32,388 nucleotides of DNA, taken from Methanoregula sp. Lineage in GTDB: Archaea; Halobacteriota; Methanomicrobia; Methanomicrobiales; Methanospirillaceae. Below the pieces are notes generated by a model. That model made no database searches, was not told the origin of the DNA, and worked only from the letters and a program-made list of their open reading frames with translations. Of the stretch, positions 7,466 through 15,324 are shown piece after piece. The translations under genes and the position numbers were made by a program. The DNA lies in NCBI GenBank assembly GCA_026394605.1, contig JAPKXY010000060.1:1-32388 (forward strand). The letters are read 5' to 3'. Position 1 is the first letter of the stretch; every line of letters begins with the position of its first letter.

Positions 7466-8407
7466 ATGTTCACCGTTACCGAGATCGCAGTCGGAGGGGG
7501 AATCCTGCAATACCGTGAGGAACACTATACAGGTATAAGGTGCAAGATTAGCCCGGAGCGCGTTAAACGACATATTGACCAGGCGATAAAAATCCAGAGT
7601 GATCCTGCCGGATGCCCTTTCTGTCCTGAAAATGTCACCATGGTCACCCCCACGTTTACCGACTCACGCCGTGTCATTAAGGGAGAAAGCGTCACCTTCC
7701 CGAACCTCTTCCCGTTCGCTGAATGGCACACCGTCACCGTCATCACCCGGGAGCACACGGTCAGGGAATTTTCGCACCGGCAGATAGCGGACGCCCTCTT
7801 ATCACAGATCGAAACCCTCCAGCGTTTCGACGGGTACCCGAGTATCAACTGGAACTTTTTATCATCCGCCGGTGCAAGCCTCGTCCACCCTCACCTGCAG
7901 GGACTTTCTGACAGGCGCCCATCAACACTGGCAGAGCGCTACATCAGGGCAAGTGACCAGTACCGCAGTAACAACAAAGAAACCTACTGGGACGCGGTCA
8001 GAAAGCAGGAACGCGATTCAGAGCGGTACCTCTTTGGTGACGAAATTCTCTGGTATGCCCAGGCCGTCCCTTTGGGTGAAAAGGAGGTGCGTGGAATTCT
8101 CCCGGTATCCGGCATCCGGGAACTTGAGAGCTACGTGGATCGGCTGGCAGTGGATCTGCTCACCGTCATTTCCCTGTACCGTAAACTCAGTACCCATGCA
8201 TTCAATATGTCCATCTTTTTTGATACGGCGGGGGGTGATCACGGTTTTTGTGCATTCTGTTCCCTCATTTCGCGCATCAACCCTAACCCCGCATCAACAA
8301 GCGATTCGGCGTTCATGGAACGGCTGCATATGGAACCTGTAATCCTCACGTTGCCCGAGGATCTTGGTAAATACTACAGGAACTCTGAAAAAAAAGAAGA
8401 TGAATGA
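7466..8407 (+). CDS. GalT-like HIT-superfamily nucleotidyltransferase
   Basis: The 313-aa protein resembles galactose-1-phosphate uridylyltransferase and its archaeal relatives. It has a zinc-type motif CPFCPEN near residue 51. The segment NLFPFAEWHTV follows at about 80. The catalytic signature is HPHLQ at about residue 140, in SAGASLVHPHLQG, matching the GalT/HIT H-x-H-x-Q with the second His as nucleophile. A C-terminal segment contains FFDTAGGDHGFCAFC. The family transfers NMP between sugar phosphates or nucleotides; the actual substrate (a sugar-1-phosphate or a dinucleotide) cannot be told. No Leloir-pathway partner is nearby. The start is the only ATG giving the full N-terminus, and the ribosome binding site is weak. 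It ends one base from the convergent mtd stop. Confidence 0.75.
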   Translation: MFTVTEIAVGGGILQYREEHYTGIRCKISPERVKRHIDQAIKIQSDPAGCPFCPENVTMVTPTFTDSRRVIKGESVTFPNLFPFAEWHTVTVITREHTVREFSHRQIADALLSQIETLQRFDGYPSINWNFLSSAGASLVHPHLQGLSDRRPSTLAERYIRASDQYRSNNKETYWDAVRKQERDSERYLFGDEILWYAQAVPLGEKEVRGILPVSGIRELESYVDRLAVDLLTVISLYRKLSTHAFNMSIFFDTAGGDHGFCAFCSLISRINPNPASTSDSAFMERLHMEPVILTLPEDLGKYYRNSEKKEDE

Positions 8408-8408
8408 T

Positions 8409-9248
8409 TTACTCAAATTTTGCGACAAGTTTGTTCTTAGATACAATCACGCCATCCTTCTTGTGTGGTTTGCGGATGACACCATCACATCCCTTCTCGA
8501 TCTCACGTGCCTCATCACAAAGAACTGCTGCTGCCTTCATCATCTCGTGAGCACTTGCGACGATCGGGATGTACTTCTCCCACTCCTTGGTCATGAAACA
8601 GCCTTTCACGTTGACCATCGCAACTGCCGATGCAATTTCATAGGCAGCGCGTGCTTTGGCGAGTGCATAAGGATTCGTGAATTCTCCCTCGACTGCCTTG
8701 TCTGCGGACATAATAATCTTGGGGAGCTCAAGTGCGTCGCCCTTCTTGCCTGCCTTGACCTGGTCGATGACTTTATCGATTCCCTGCTGGAGCTTGCGGA
8801 ATGCACCGGTGAGGGCGAGGACTTTCACAAGGTTCCCGTTGTAATCGGCCATCTCGACCGGGTCGAGGAATTCGCGGCGGGCGCCGATCATGGAGTCAGC
8901 CTTCATGATGATGTAGCCAAACTTGCTGGCCTTGATACCTTCCCATTCCTTTTTGGTGGTCACATCATCAGTGATGACAATGCAGGGAATGCCTGCTGCG
9001 GCAAGCGCCTCGCGGGCACCGGTGGGCCCGGGCAGGACACCGTTGGGGGATACAACGATACAGAAGTCCGGCTTCCATGCTTTCATATTGGAGACAACAC
9101 GGTCAATATCCTCGGGCTGGAGTTTTGTGCCGCTTGTTGCCATGAAGGTCTGCATATCCTCACGGTCTGCGCGCTCATCAAGGAGGAGCTCAGCCATCAC
9201 GCCACTTGCAATGTTGCCCAATTTGGCAACTCCGACTTTAACAACCAT
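8409..9248 (-). CDS. mtd: F420-dependent methylenetetrahydromethanopterin dehydrogenase
   Basis: Mtd reduces methenyl-H4MPT+ to methylene-H4MPT with F420H2, the step before Mer. The 279-aa protein has the family sequence throughout: [94 protein letters not shown] chose the ATG at 9248. An in-frame GTG at 9257 lies inside the Shine-Dalgarno sequence GAGGTG, and family members start with MVVK. It is transcribed from its own promoter (TATA on the minus strand at 9291-9298), back to back with the Tfx-type regulator. It converges on the GalT-like gene with a 1-base gap, so there is no room for a terminator between the two stops. Confidence 0.98.
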   Translation of the reverse strand: MVVKVGVAKLGNIASGVMAELLLDERADREDMQTFMATSGTKLQPEDIDRVVSNMKAWKPDFCIVVSPNGVLPGPTGAREALAAAGIPCIVITDDVTTKKEWEGIKASKFGYIIMKADSMIGARREFLDPVEMADYNGNLVKVLALTGAFRKLQQGIDKVIDQVKAGKKGDALELPKIIMSADKAVEGEFTNPYALAKARAAYEIASAVAMVNVKGCFMTKEWEKYIPIVASAHEMMKAAAVLCDEAREIEKGCDGVIRKPHKKDGVIVSKNKLVAKFE

Positions 9249-9290
9249 CGTTTTCACCTCGTTTGTAACACGATATTATAACCGAGTAGT

Positions 9291-9298
9291 CATATAAA
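9291..9298 (-). promoter_or_regulatory. mtd TATA box
   Basis: The minus strand carries GTTTATATG here. A start about 26 bases downstream (near 9268) would give a 20-base leader containing the mtd Shine-Dalgarno sequence GAGGTG. The position fits an archaeal promoter well. Confidence 0.6.
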
Positions 9299-9393
9299 CA
9301 TTTTGAAATAACCTTTCCCGATGTCGCTTGAGGAAAAAATGAAATAATTTTTGGGTTTTATCCACGGAACAGGGATGCGCTCATACAAAGTTA

Positions 9394-9410
9394 ACGAAAA
9401 GTGTTTAAAT
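9394..9410 (+). promoter_or_regulatory. BRE/TATA of the tfx-like gene
   Basis: ACGAAAA (BRE-like) is followed by GTGTTTAAAT (TATA-like, centre about 9406). Initiation about 25-27 bases on falls at 9431-9433, which is on the ATG at 9432. The mRNA is therefore probably leaderless, and this box argues against the upstream ATG at 9423. Confidence 0.6.
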
Positions 9411-9431
9411 TTCGGCAGTTGAATGGATAGT

Positions 9432-9836
9432 ATGAAAGACGGGTTACTCACTGAACGGCAGATGGAGGTGTTGAGGTATCGCAAACAGGGGCTGACCCAG
9501 CAGCAGATTGCCGATATCATTGCCACATCGAAGGCAAATGTATGCACCATCGAGAAATCTGCGATGGAGAATATCCGAAGGGCAAAAGAGACGCTGGACT
9601 TCCTTTACACCCTCGACTCCACACATCTCTGTACGATTCCATCAGGAACTGATCTATTTGACGTTCCATCGATGATCTTTTCAGAAGCCGAAAAACTCAG
9701 CATCAAGGTCAAATACGATACCATTTCCTTAATTAACCACCTGCGGGAATCGAAACCGAAAAGCTATACGGCACGCGCCCTCTCAGAAAATGTTGAAGCA
9801 TACATTACCAATGAAGGTGAAATCTACTTCGGCTGA
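9432..9836 (+). CDS. tfx: Tfx-family DNA-binding protein
   Basis: The 134-aa protein begins MKDGLLTERQMEVLRYR and continues GLTQQQIADIIATSKANVC, a helix-turn-helix of the sigma-70 region 4/LuxR kind at residues 5-55, then IEKSAMENIRRAKETL. This is the layout of Tfx, first described in Methanothermobacter as a protein binding near the fmdECB (molybdenum formylmethanofuran dehydrogenase) promoter. The C-terminal half (about 60-134) is the conserved Tfx effector-like domain of unknown ligand. ATG 9432 fits the family N-terminus and the TATA spacing; ATG 9423 would add three residues. It is divergent from mtd, so regulating mtd or itself is a reasonable inference, not shown. It is followed by a gene-free stretch of about 670 bases. 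Confidence 0.88.
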   Translation: MKDGLLTERQMEVLRYRKQGLTQQQIADIIATSKANVCTIEKSAMENIRRAKETLDFLYTLDSTHLCTIPSGTDLFDVPSMIFSEAEKLSIKVKYDTISLINHLRESKPKSYTARALSENVEAYITNEGEIYFG

Positions 9837-9880
9837 ACCGTATTGGATCAAAGGAAAAATTATCGTAATAATTTGATGAG

Positions 9881-9915
9881 GGATTTCAATTGCTATAATT
9901 CCTCAATTGGAATCC
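9881..9915. repeat. 12-bp stem-loop / inverted repeat downstream of tfx
   Basis: GGATTTCAATTG (9881-9892) pairs with CAATTGGAATCC (9904-9915) over 12 bp with one T-G wobble, loop CTATAATTCCT. It lies 45 bases after the tfx stop and 16 bases before a good TATA box. No T-run follows directly, so it may be a protein-binding operator as readily as a terminator. Confidence 0.6.
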
Positions 9916-9930
9916 TGTGAATGAGCATAC

Positions 9931-9938
9931 GTTTATAT
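9931..9938 (+). promoter_or_regulatory. TATA box ahead of the candidate structured RNA
   Basis: GTTTATAT is a strong archaeal TATA match. Initiation about 25 bases on (near 9956-9960) coincides with the 5' strand of the terminal helix of the candidate RNA. It is the last clear TATA box before the ribosomal operon that begins at 10506. Confidence 0.6.
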
Positions 9939-9955
9939 CCTTTTTTATGCAAGTA

Positions 9956-10220
9956 TTAAGGAAGCCGATATGAGGGTATCCCATGGATGAGTACGGGGAA
10001 ATTTCCTGAAAGGAACCCCCGATCGCTCCAGATGGCGGCCATAATGCTCCTGACACAGGATGCCGGTCTGCCGTGGGTCGTCCTCGATTGGTGACCCCTG
10101 TCCGTATAAGGTGGGCAGGGGCTCCCGAGAAGGAGTTGTGATCCGTCACAACGGGCTGACAGAGTAGGATCTGACGATAACGCATGGGTGGAACGTCTGT
10201 GCGACGTGCCTGTTCCTTGG
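9956..10220 (+). ncRNA. Candidate structured RNA (about 265 nt) or operon leader
   Basis: The two ends pair: TTAAGGAA (9956-9963) with TTCCTTGG (10213-10220). A second long-range helix is nested inside: CCCATG (9980-9985) with CATGGG (10183-10188). Local hairpins fill the interior: CGGGG/CCCCG with inner TTCC/GGAA (9994-10021), TCCTG/CAGGA (10048-10060), GGGTC/GACCC (10075-10097) or the alternative CCCCTG/CAGGGG (10095-10121), CTCC/GGAG (10122-10135), GTTGTGA/TCACAAC with loop TCCG (10135-10152), and ACGTC/GACGT (10193-10207). No convincing ORF covers it. I see no 5S, RNase P (no GAGGAAAGTCC or ACAGAA elements) or SRP domain IV motif. A TATA box sits 25 bases upstream. It could be an independent RNA or the 5' leader of the ribosomal operon. 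Confidence 0.45.
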
Positions 10221-10505
10221 AGTGCTAAAAAAAAGCAGTCTCAGGATGCGTTGCGGTCAGGATCTTCTTTCGCGAGACAGGAACGCCGGAGCACACCGGC
10301 AGCGCTGCGGGTATCTTCATCATCAGGCACCGGGGATCTCGTCTGACAAACAGCGACATCACGTGCACTGATATAGCAGGAAGCGATCGCCCGTATTCGC
10401 GTGTTGGCTTCTGTAATGAGCGTACCAGTCTCTTTCATCTCGGAATAATCGCATGTCGTATCGAATTGAGACAAACCTACACGCAGAAGAAGGATTGATG
10501 AATAC
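10221..10505. other. Gene-free stretch before L3
   Basis: It begins with TGCT-A7-AGCA, whose A8 tract (10227-10234) reads as a T-run on the minus strand. No good TATA box is visible before L3. GGATTGATGA at about 10490-10499 could serve as the L3 ribosome binding region. A 65-codon minus-strand frame (10241-10438) is open here, but I could not support it as a gene. Confidence 0.4.
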
Positions 10506-11519
10506 ATGCCAAAGATAAACAGACCACGCAGGGGTTCGCTTGCATACAGCCCGAGAACGCGTGCAAAGAGCCCGATCCCGAAATACCAGTCGTGGCCTAT
10601 GTACCAGGGGGCACCGGTATTGCAGGGTTTTGCCGGGTATAAAGTAGGTATGACACACGTCATCATGGTGGACGATCACAAGGACAGTCCCACCGAGGGT
10701 AAAGAGATCATGGTGCCGGTGACGGTTATCGAGGTACCGGCAATGAAGGTCGCTGCCATCCGTGCCTATACACGGGACACCTACGGCAAACATGCCCTGA
10801 CCGAAGTCTGGGCAGACCAGCTCGACAGCGTGCTCGCGCGGCGCATCACCATGCCCAAGGACTATAATCCGGAAACGGCAAAAAAGGCAATTTCAGATGC
10901 AATCGCCGCAGGCAATGTCGCTGAACTCTATGCCCTCATGTATACCCAACCGGTCACCCTCTCCGGTGTGCCCAAGAAGGTCCCCGACCTGATGGAGATC
11001 AGAGTCGCGGGGGGGCCCATCGACAAGCAGTTCGAATTTATCATGGGGCTGCTGGGAAAAGAGGTCAACCTGACAAATGTGATCCATTCAGGTTCCTATG
11101 CAGATATCACTGCAATCACAACGGGAAAGGGAACGCAGGGTGCGGTCAAGCGCTGGGGGCTCAGTCTGCGCAAGCGGAAACACTCCCGCGGCGGGAAAGA
11201 ACGTCATGTCGGAACGCTCGGTCCATGGAACCCACACCACGTCCGCTGGCAGGTTCCGCAGATCGGACAGCTGGGGTTCCAGCAGCGTACAGAGTTCAAT
11301 AAGCGGATCCTTAAGGTCGGCGAGAACGGAAATGAGGTTACGCCAGCAGGCGGCTTCCTGCATTATGGAAAGATGAACAGCCCGTATGTGCTGGTCAAGG
11401 GATCCATCCCGGGCCCGGTCAAGAGGCTGGTGCGCATCCGTCCGGCTATCCGGCAAGGTGAACACGTTGTGAGAATACCCACGATCCAGTTCGTGAGTGT
11501 AGAGAGCAAGCAGGGATGA
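10506..11519 (+). CDS. rpl3: 50S ribosomal protein L3 (uL3)
   Basis: uL3 is an early 23S-binding protein near the peptidyl-transferase centre. The 337-aa archaeal form begins [17 protein letters not shown], as in other archaea, and contains the conserved core [35 protein letters not shown] and [11 protein letters not shown]. The length is normal for archaea, which carry insertions relative to the bacterial protein of about 210 aa. It is the first gene of the long ribosomal operon, with six bases between its stop and the L4 start. No clear TATA box lies in the 280 bases upstream, so transcription may start at the promoter at 9931. Confidence 0.98.
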   Translation: MPKINRPRRGSLAYSPRTRAKSPIPKYQSWPMYQGAPVLQGFAGYKVGMTHVIMVDDHKDSPTEGKEIMVPVTVIEVPAMKVAAIRAYTRDTYGKHALTEVWADQLDSVLARRITMPKDYNPETAKKAISDAIAAGNVAELYALMYTQPVTLSGVPKKVPDLMEIRVAGGPIDKQFEFIMGLLGKEVNLTNVIHSGSYADITAITTGKGTQGAVKRWGLSLRKRKHSRGGKERHVGTLGPWNPHHVRWQVPQIGQLGFQQRTEFNKRILKVGENGNEVTPAGGFLHYGKMNSPYVLVKGSIPGPVKRLVRIRPAIRQGEHVVRIPTIQFVSVESKQG

Positions 11520-11525
11520 TCAGAG

Positions 11526-12272
11526 ATGAAAGCGCAGGTTAAAACCATTGAAGGCGGAGTCGCACGTGATATCGAGCTCCCTGCCCTGTTCAGAGAGGAA
11601 TACCGTCCTGATCTGATCAAAAAGGCAGTGCTGGCACTCCAGAGTACCCGCCGGCAACCACACGGGACCTACCCGTATGCGGGCATCTGCTCGTCAGCGG
11701 TGGGCTGGGGAAGCGGACGCGGCGCATCGCATGTACCACGCATCAAGAACGGTTCGCGGGCGGCAAAGGTCCCACAGGCGAAAGGTGGGCGTGAAGCACA
11801 CCCGCCGGTTGTTGCTAAGGTGCTGGTCAAGGCGATCAACGTAAAGGAGAAACAGAAGGCATTTCGCTCAGCCGTCGCTGCAAGTGTGAGAGAGGATCTC
11901 GTCCGCGGGCGCGGGCACATCTTTGACGGTTCAGTGCCGGTTGTTATCGAAGATAAATTTGAGTCGCTGGACCGTACCCGGGATGTTGTCTCCGCGCTCT
12001 CCGCTGTAGGTGTCTACCAGGACATCGAGCGTGCAAAGGAAAGCCGCAAGGTCCGTGCCGGAAGGGGTAAGATGCGCGGCAGGCGGTACAAGCAGCGCAA
12101 GAGCCTGCTTATCGTTACTACCGCAAATCCCCTGCGTTCTGCACGCAACCTTGCCGGTGTTGACGTTGTCACGATTGACCAGTTGAACGTCGAGCACCTT
12201 GCACCCGGTATGCAGGCAGGGAGGCTCACGATCTGGACAGAAAGTGCACTCTCGCGTCTGGAGGGGAAATAA
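11526..12272 (+). CDS. rpl4: 50S ribosomal protein L4 (uL4)
   Basis: uL4 (248 aa) lines the exit tunnel through a long basic loop. The archaeal/eukaryal-type sequence is clear: PALFREEYRPDLIKKAV, the loop segment around STRRQPHGTYPYAGI, GSGRGASHVPRIKNGSRAAKVPQAKGG, and the C-terminal NLAGVDVVTIDQLNVEHLAPG. The stop abuts the L23 ATG (TAA then ATG) with the Shine-Dalgarno GGAGGGG just ahead of that start, so the two are translated together. Confidence 0.98.
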   Translation: MKAQVKTIEGGVARDIELPALFREEYRPDLIKKAVLALQSTRRQPHGTYPYAGICSSAVGWGSGRGASHVPRIKNGSRAAKVPQAKGGREAHPPVVAKVLVKAINVKEKQKAFRSAVAASVREDLVRGRGHIFDGSVPVVIEDKFESLDRTRDVVSALSAVGVYQDIERAKESRKVRAGRGKMRGRRYKQRKSLLIVTTANPLRSARNLAGVDVVTIDQLNVEHLAPGMQAGRLTIWTESALSRLEGK

Positions 12273-12521
12273 ATGACCCTGAAATACCCGTTTGTCACGG
12301 AAAAGGCGATGGTTCTTCTTGAGAACCAGAACAAACTCCAGTTCATTGTCAGAAGGGAAGCGACAAAAAACCAGATTAAGCGGGAGATCGAGAAAGCGTT
12401 TGACCAGAAGGTAACAAGCGTCCGTACCCTGATGAACACGCATGGGGAGAAAAAGGCGATTGTGAGCTTCGAGAACCAAAAAGCTGCTGAGGAGATCCTC
12501 AGCAGGCTCGGTATCATGTAG
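12273..12521 (+). CDS. rpl23: 50S ribosomal protein L23 (uL23)
   Basis: uL23 sits at the tunnel exit and is the docking site for SRP and other nascent-chain factors. The 82-aa protein has the standard fold cues: TEKAMVLLENQNKLQFIV, the basic patch KNQIKREIEKAF and the end KAAEEILSRLGIM. It starts immediately after the L4 stop, and its TAG is followed by the L2 Shine-Dalgarno sequence. Confidence 0.97.
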   Translation: MTLKYPFVTEKAMVLLENQNKLQFIVRREATKNQIKREIEKAFDQKVTSVRTLMNTHGEKKAIVSFENQKAAEEILSRLGIM

Positions 12522-12530
12522 GTGGGAACC

Positions 12531-13247
12531 ATGGGACATCGTATTACAACACAGAACAGGGGCAGGGGAGGCCCGACATACAGGGCGCCATCCCACCGGT
12601 ATAAAGCCGAGCTTCGGCATATCGGGGACGGCTCGAAGACGATCAGTGGCGCGATCATCGATATCGAACATGATCCGGCACGCAACGCTCCGATCGCACT
12701 CGTCAGGCTCGAAGACGGTACAAAGACCTACATGCTCGTTACCGAGGGTGTCGGTGTCGGCGATGCAGTGGCGTGGGGTGCGGATATTGAAGTCAGGAAC
12801 AGCAACACCCTCCCGCTCGAAAATATACCCGCCGGTTCGTATATCTGCAACATCGAATCCCGCCCGAATGATGGCGGCAAGTTTGTCCGGTCCACGGGTG
12901 TTCAGGCAATCGTGGTTGATAAAACCGAAGGGCGCGTCGGTGTCCGGATGCCCAGCGGCAAGACGAAATGGTTCAACGCCCGGTGCCGTGCGACGATTGG
13001 GATTGTCGCCGGCGGCGGACGTGTCGAAAAGCCGTTTGTCAAGGCCGGAACCAAGTACCACAAGATGAAAAATACTGCGTCCAACTGGCCCCGTGTCCGT
13101 GGTGTCGCGATGAACGTCATCGACCACCCCTTTGGGGGAGGAGGTCACCAGCATCCAGGACGTCCCAAAACAATCGCACGCGGCACATCGCCGGGCAGGA
13201 CAGTCGGACATGTGGCTGCACGCAGGACAGGTAAGAGCAGGAAGTGA
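12531..13247 (+). CDS. rpl2: 50S ribosomal protein L2 (uL2)
   Basis: uL2 (238 aa) is needed for subunit association and peptidyl transfer. The start is the ATG at 12531 (MGHRITTQNRGRGGPTYRAP), preceded by GGTGG at 12521-12525. The in-frame GTG at 12522 lies inside that ribosome binding site. Recognisable elements are PSHRYKAELRH, the OB-fold region IIDIEHDPARNAPIA and the C-terminal peptidyl-transferase-proximal NVIDHPFGGGGHQHPGRPK, including the conserved His of GGGHQH. The stop overlaps the run-in to S19. Confidence 0.98.
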   Translation: MGHRITTQNRGRGGPTYRAPSHRYKAELRHIGDGSKTISGAIIDIEHDPARNAPIALVRLEDGTKTYMLVTEGVGVGDAVAWGADIEVRNSNTLPLENIPAGSYICNIESRPNDGGKFVRSTGVQAIVVDKTEGRVGVRMPSGKTKWFNARCRATIGIVAGGGRVEKPFVKAGTKYHKMKNTASNWPRVRGVAMNVIDHPFGGGGHQHPGRPKTIARGTSPGRTVGHVAARRTGKSRK

Positions 13248-13252
13248 TTGGT

Positions 13253-13672
13253 ATGGCAGCACCCAAAAAGACACAGAAGAGAATGCCCAGGCGGCGTGAA
13301 GAGTTCACGTACCGGGGGTATAAGGTCGATGAGCTGAAGGCGATGGGACTGACAGAGCTCCTGCCAATCATGCCGGCACGTGCACGCCGCAAGGTGGTAC
13401 GCGGCCTTTCCCGCGGCGAAGAGACGTTCCTTGAAAAGATCCGCGGGGGGAACCAGAAGATCCGAACCCATCTGCGCGACATGATCGTGATGCCGGAAAT
13501 GGTGGGGAAATCGATTGAGATTTACAACGGCAAGGAGTTCGTCAAAGTAGAGTTCCAGCCAGAATCGGTTTTCCACTATCTGGGGGAATTCGCGCTGACC
13601 AGAAAGAGAGTCACGCACGGTTCTGCCGGTATCGGTGCAACGCGGTCGAGCAAATACGTTCCGCTGAAGTGA
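13253..13672 (+). CDS. rps19: 30S ribosomal protein S19 (uS19)
   Basis: uS19 (139 aa) lies in the 30S head near the decoding site and contacts S13 and the A-site finger. The start [20 protein letters not shown] is used, with GTGAT a few bases upstream as ribosome binding site. The in-frame GTG at 13244 overlaps the L2 stop and is not needed. Archaeal-type features include [31 protein letters not shown] and the conserved end [17 protein letters not shown]. Confidence 0.97.
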   Translation: MAAPKKTQKRMPRRREEFTYRGYKVDELKAMGLTELLPIMPARARRKVVRGLSRGEETFLEKIRGGNQKIRTHLRDMIVMPEMVGKSIEIYNGKEFVKVEFQPESVFHYLGEFALTRKRVTHGSAGIGATRSSKYVPLK

Positions 13673-13677
13673 TGAAC

Positions 13678-14142
13678 ATGGCACGAACTGATTATTCACA
13701 GAAGATTAGCGGCGACAACATCGCGAAAGCGAAGGCGAACGAACTTAACATGTCGCCGAAACATTCGATCGAGATTGCCGGTTTCATCAGGCACAAACGC
13801 ATTAACGAAGCGATTGCGTATCTCAACGAGGTCATCGCGCTTAAGAAGGCGATCCCGTTCAGGCGCTTCAACAGGAACGTGGCGCACAAACGCGGTCTTC
13901 CCGGAACCTGGGATGCCGGGAGGTACCCGGTCAAGGCTTCGAAGGCATACATCAGGTTGCTTGAGTCCGTCAAGAAGAATGCCGAATACCTCGGGCTTGA
14001 TGCGGAAAACCTTGAGATAGTCCACGTCTCCGCAAACCGCGGGCGGGCTCAAAAGTCCTTTTTCCCCCGTGCAATGGGGCGTGCCACACCCAAGGTGCAT
14101 GAGACGGTAAATATTGAGATTGTAGCGCGCGAGGTGGCGTAA
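13678..14142 (+). CDS. rpl22: 50S ribosomal protein L22 (uL22)
   Basis: uL22 (154 aa) forms part of the exit tunnel with its beta hairpin. The start at ATG 13678 ([19 protein letters not shown]) follows AAGTGATG; GTG 13669 and ATG 13672 overlap the S19 stop and give an atypical N-terminus. Features are [22 protein letters not shown], the tunnel region [19 protein letters not shown] and the C-terminal [18 protein letters not shown]. Its TAA overlaps the S3 ATG (TAATG). Confidence 0.97.
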   Translation: MARTDYSQKISGDNIAKAKANELNMSPKHSIEIAGFIRHKRINEAIAYLNEVIALKKAIPFRRFNRNVAHKRGLPGTWDAGRYPVKASKAYIRLLESVKKNAEYLGLDAENLEIVHVSANRGRAQKSFFPRAMGRATPKVHETVNIEIVAREVA

Positions 14143-14840
14143 TGGCAGTAGAAAGGAAATTTGTTTCAGAAGGGGTACGCAAAGCCCGCGTCGAGAAGTA
14201 TCTGACAAAGGAATTGAAGCGTGCAGGGTATGGCGGTATGGATATCGCACGGACACCGCTCGGGACACAGGTGACCATCTTTGCGGAAAAACCGGGGATT
14301 GTCATCGGCAAGGGCGGCAAGCTGGTTCACCAGCTGACACAGGACCTTGCCCAGAAGTACGCTGTCGAGTCCCCGCAGATCGAAGTCCAGCAGGTGGCAA
14401 ATCCCAGCTTCAACGCCCAGATCATGGCAGAACGGCTGGCAAACGCCCTTGAACGCGGCTGGTACTTCCGTAAAGCAGGTTCCAGCATCCTGCGACGGGT
14501 CATGGACTCAGGGGCACTCGGTTGCGAAGTCATCATTGCCGGAAAACTGACAGGTGCCCGCGCACGCACCCAGAAGTTTACCGAGGGCTACATCAAGCAT
14601 TGCGGTGAACCGAGCAACACGATTGTCGAAAAAGGCTATGCCGTTGCGATCAAGAAGCTTGGCGTCATTGGAGTTCAGGTGAAGATCGTACCTGCCGGCG
14701 CAAAGATGCCGGATCACTTTGAGGTTATCGAGCAGGAGAAGAAAAAACCGGAACCTAAGCTCACGGTCATCAATGTCGGTGAAGAAGTAGACAGTGAACC
14801 GGCTCTTCCCGATGATATCGGACCTGTGGAGGATCTGTAA
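14142..14840 (+). CDS. rps3: 30S ribosomal protein S3 (uS3)
   Basis: uS3 (232 aa) forms part of the mRNA entry site. It has an N-terminal KH domain with the invariant GxxG in GIVIGKGGKLVHQ (about residues 50-62) and the C-terminal S3 domain with AGKLTGARARTQKFTEGY. The final 40 residues are acidic, ending PALPDDIGPVEDL, a common variable tail. GAGGTGG ahead of the start and one-base overlaps at both ends (TAATG) show tight coupling with L22 and L29. Confidence 0.98.
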   Translation: MAVERKFVSEGVRKARVEKYLTKELKRAGYGGMDIARTPLGTQVTIFAEKPGIVIGKGGKLVHQLTQDLAQKYAVESPQIEVQQVANPSFNAQIMAERLANALERGWYFRKAGSSILRRVMDSGALGCEVIIAGKLTGARARTQKFTEGYIKHCGEPSNTIVEKGYAVAIKKLGVIGVQVKIVPAGAKMPDHFEVIEQEKKKPEPKLTVINVGEEVDSEPALPDDIGPVEDL

Positions 14841-15043
14841 TGGCAATATTCAGGGCGCAGGAGGTCCGGCAACTTTCTGATGTCGAACTGCAGGAGCAGA
14901 TGGGGAAGCTCCGCATGGAGCTCGTCCAGCACTACGGTAAGGTGAGTGCGGGCGGTTCCACGGAGAACACCGGGCATATCCGTGAATTGCGCAGGACAAT
15001 TGCCCGCTTGATGACCGAGCAAAACCGCAGGAGAACCGTATGA
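14840..15043 (+). CDS. rpl29: 50S ribosomal protein L29 (uL29)
   Basis: uL29 (67 aa) is a two-helix protein at the tunnel exit next to L23. The sequence MAIFRAQEVRQLSDVELQEQ starts the first helix. GHIRELRRTIARLMTEQNRR is the conserved second helix. GGAGG is 6 bases before the start. The stop overlaps the rnp1 start by ATGA. Confidence 0.95.
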   Translation: MAIFRAQEVRQLSDVELQEQMGKLRMELVQHYGKVSAGGSTENTGHIRELRRTIARLMTEQNRRRTV

Positions 15044-15324
15044 TCGCTCCCCAGAACGTCCTGTCCCACGAACTGATCGGCCTTGACGTTCTGGTGGTTG
15101 CCGCCAGCAATGCCTCGCATATCGGGGTTTCCGGTTCTATCTTCGATGAGACAAAACATATGCTTGCCATCCAGACAGCACAGGGGGTCAGAAAGATCCC
15201 CAAACGGCACAGCATATTCCGGCTTCACCTTTCGGAGGGCCGGATTGTTGAGATCGATGGATCGGTGATTGCACTGGCTCCTGAAAAAAGGATCAACCTG
15301 CATATTAAAAAGAGGATACCATAA
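15040..15324 (+). CDS. rnp1: RNase P protein component 1 (Rpp29/Pop4)
   Basis: This 94-aa protein is the archaeal homologue of Rpp29, which with Rpp21 binds the specificity domain of RNase P RNA for tRNA 5' processing. The Sm-like barrel is visible: [48 protein letters not shown], and [16 protein letters not shown]. It sits between L29 and S17, the usual archaeal position, with ATGA and TAATG overlaps on either side. Confidence 0.96.
   Translation: MIAPQNVLSHELIGLDVLVVAASNASHIGVSGSIFDETKHMLAIQTAQGVRKIPKRHSIFRLHLSEGRIVEIDGSVIALAPEKRINLHIKKRIP

Noticed and set aside
9255-9257. GTG start for mtd three codons upstream
   Set aside because: It falls within the Shine-Dalgarno GAGGTG, and the family begins at MVVK.
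8364-9281. Long plus-strand frame of about 300 codons opposite mtd
   Set aside because: It is antisense to the unmistakable mtd gene and has no family features; a by-product of biased codon use.
9956-10220. Identification of the folded segment as RNase P RNA or SRP RNA
   Set aside because: The invariant RNase P elements and the SRP domain IV motif could not be found on either strand.
10241-10438. 65-codon minus-strand frame before L3 with an A8 tract (T8 on its own strand) after its stop
   Set aside because: It has no ribosome binding site, no recognisable family and no clear codon bias. The frame simply continues open into L3, so chance is likely; the T8 is the only support.
11931-13274. 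Long minus-strand frame of about 450 codons opposite L4, L23 and L2
   Set aside because: It lies entirely across confirmed ribosomal protein genes and shows no domain; a shadow frame.
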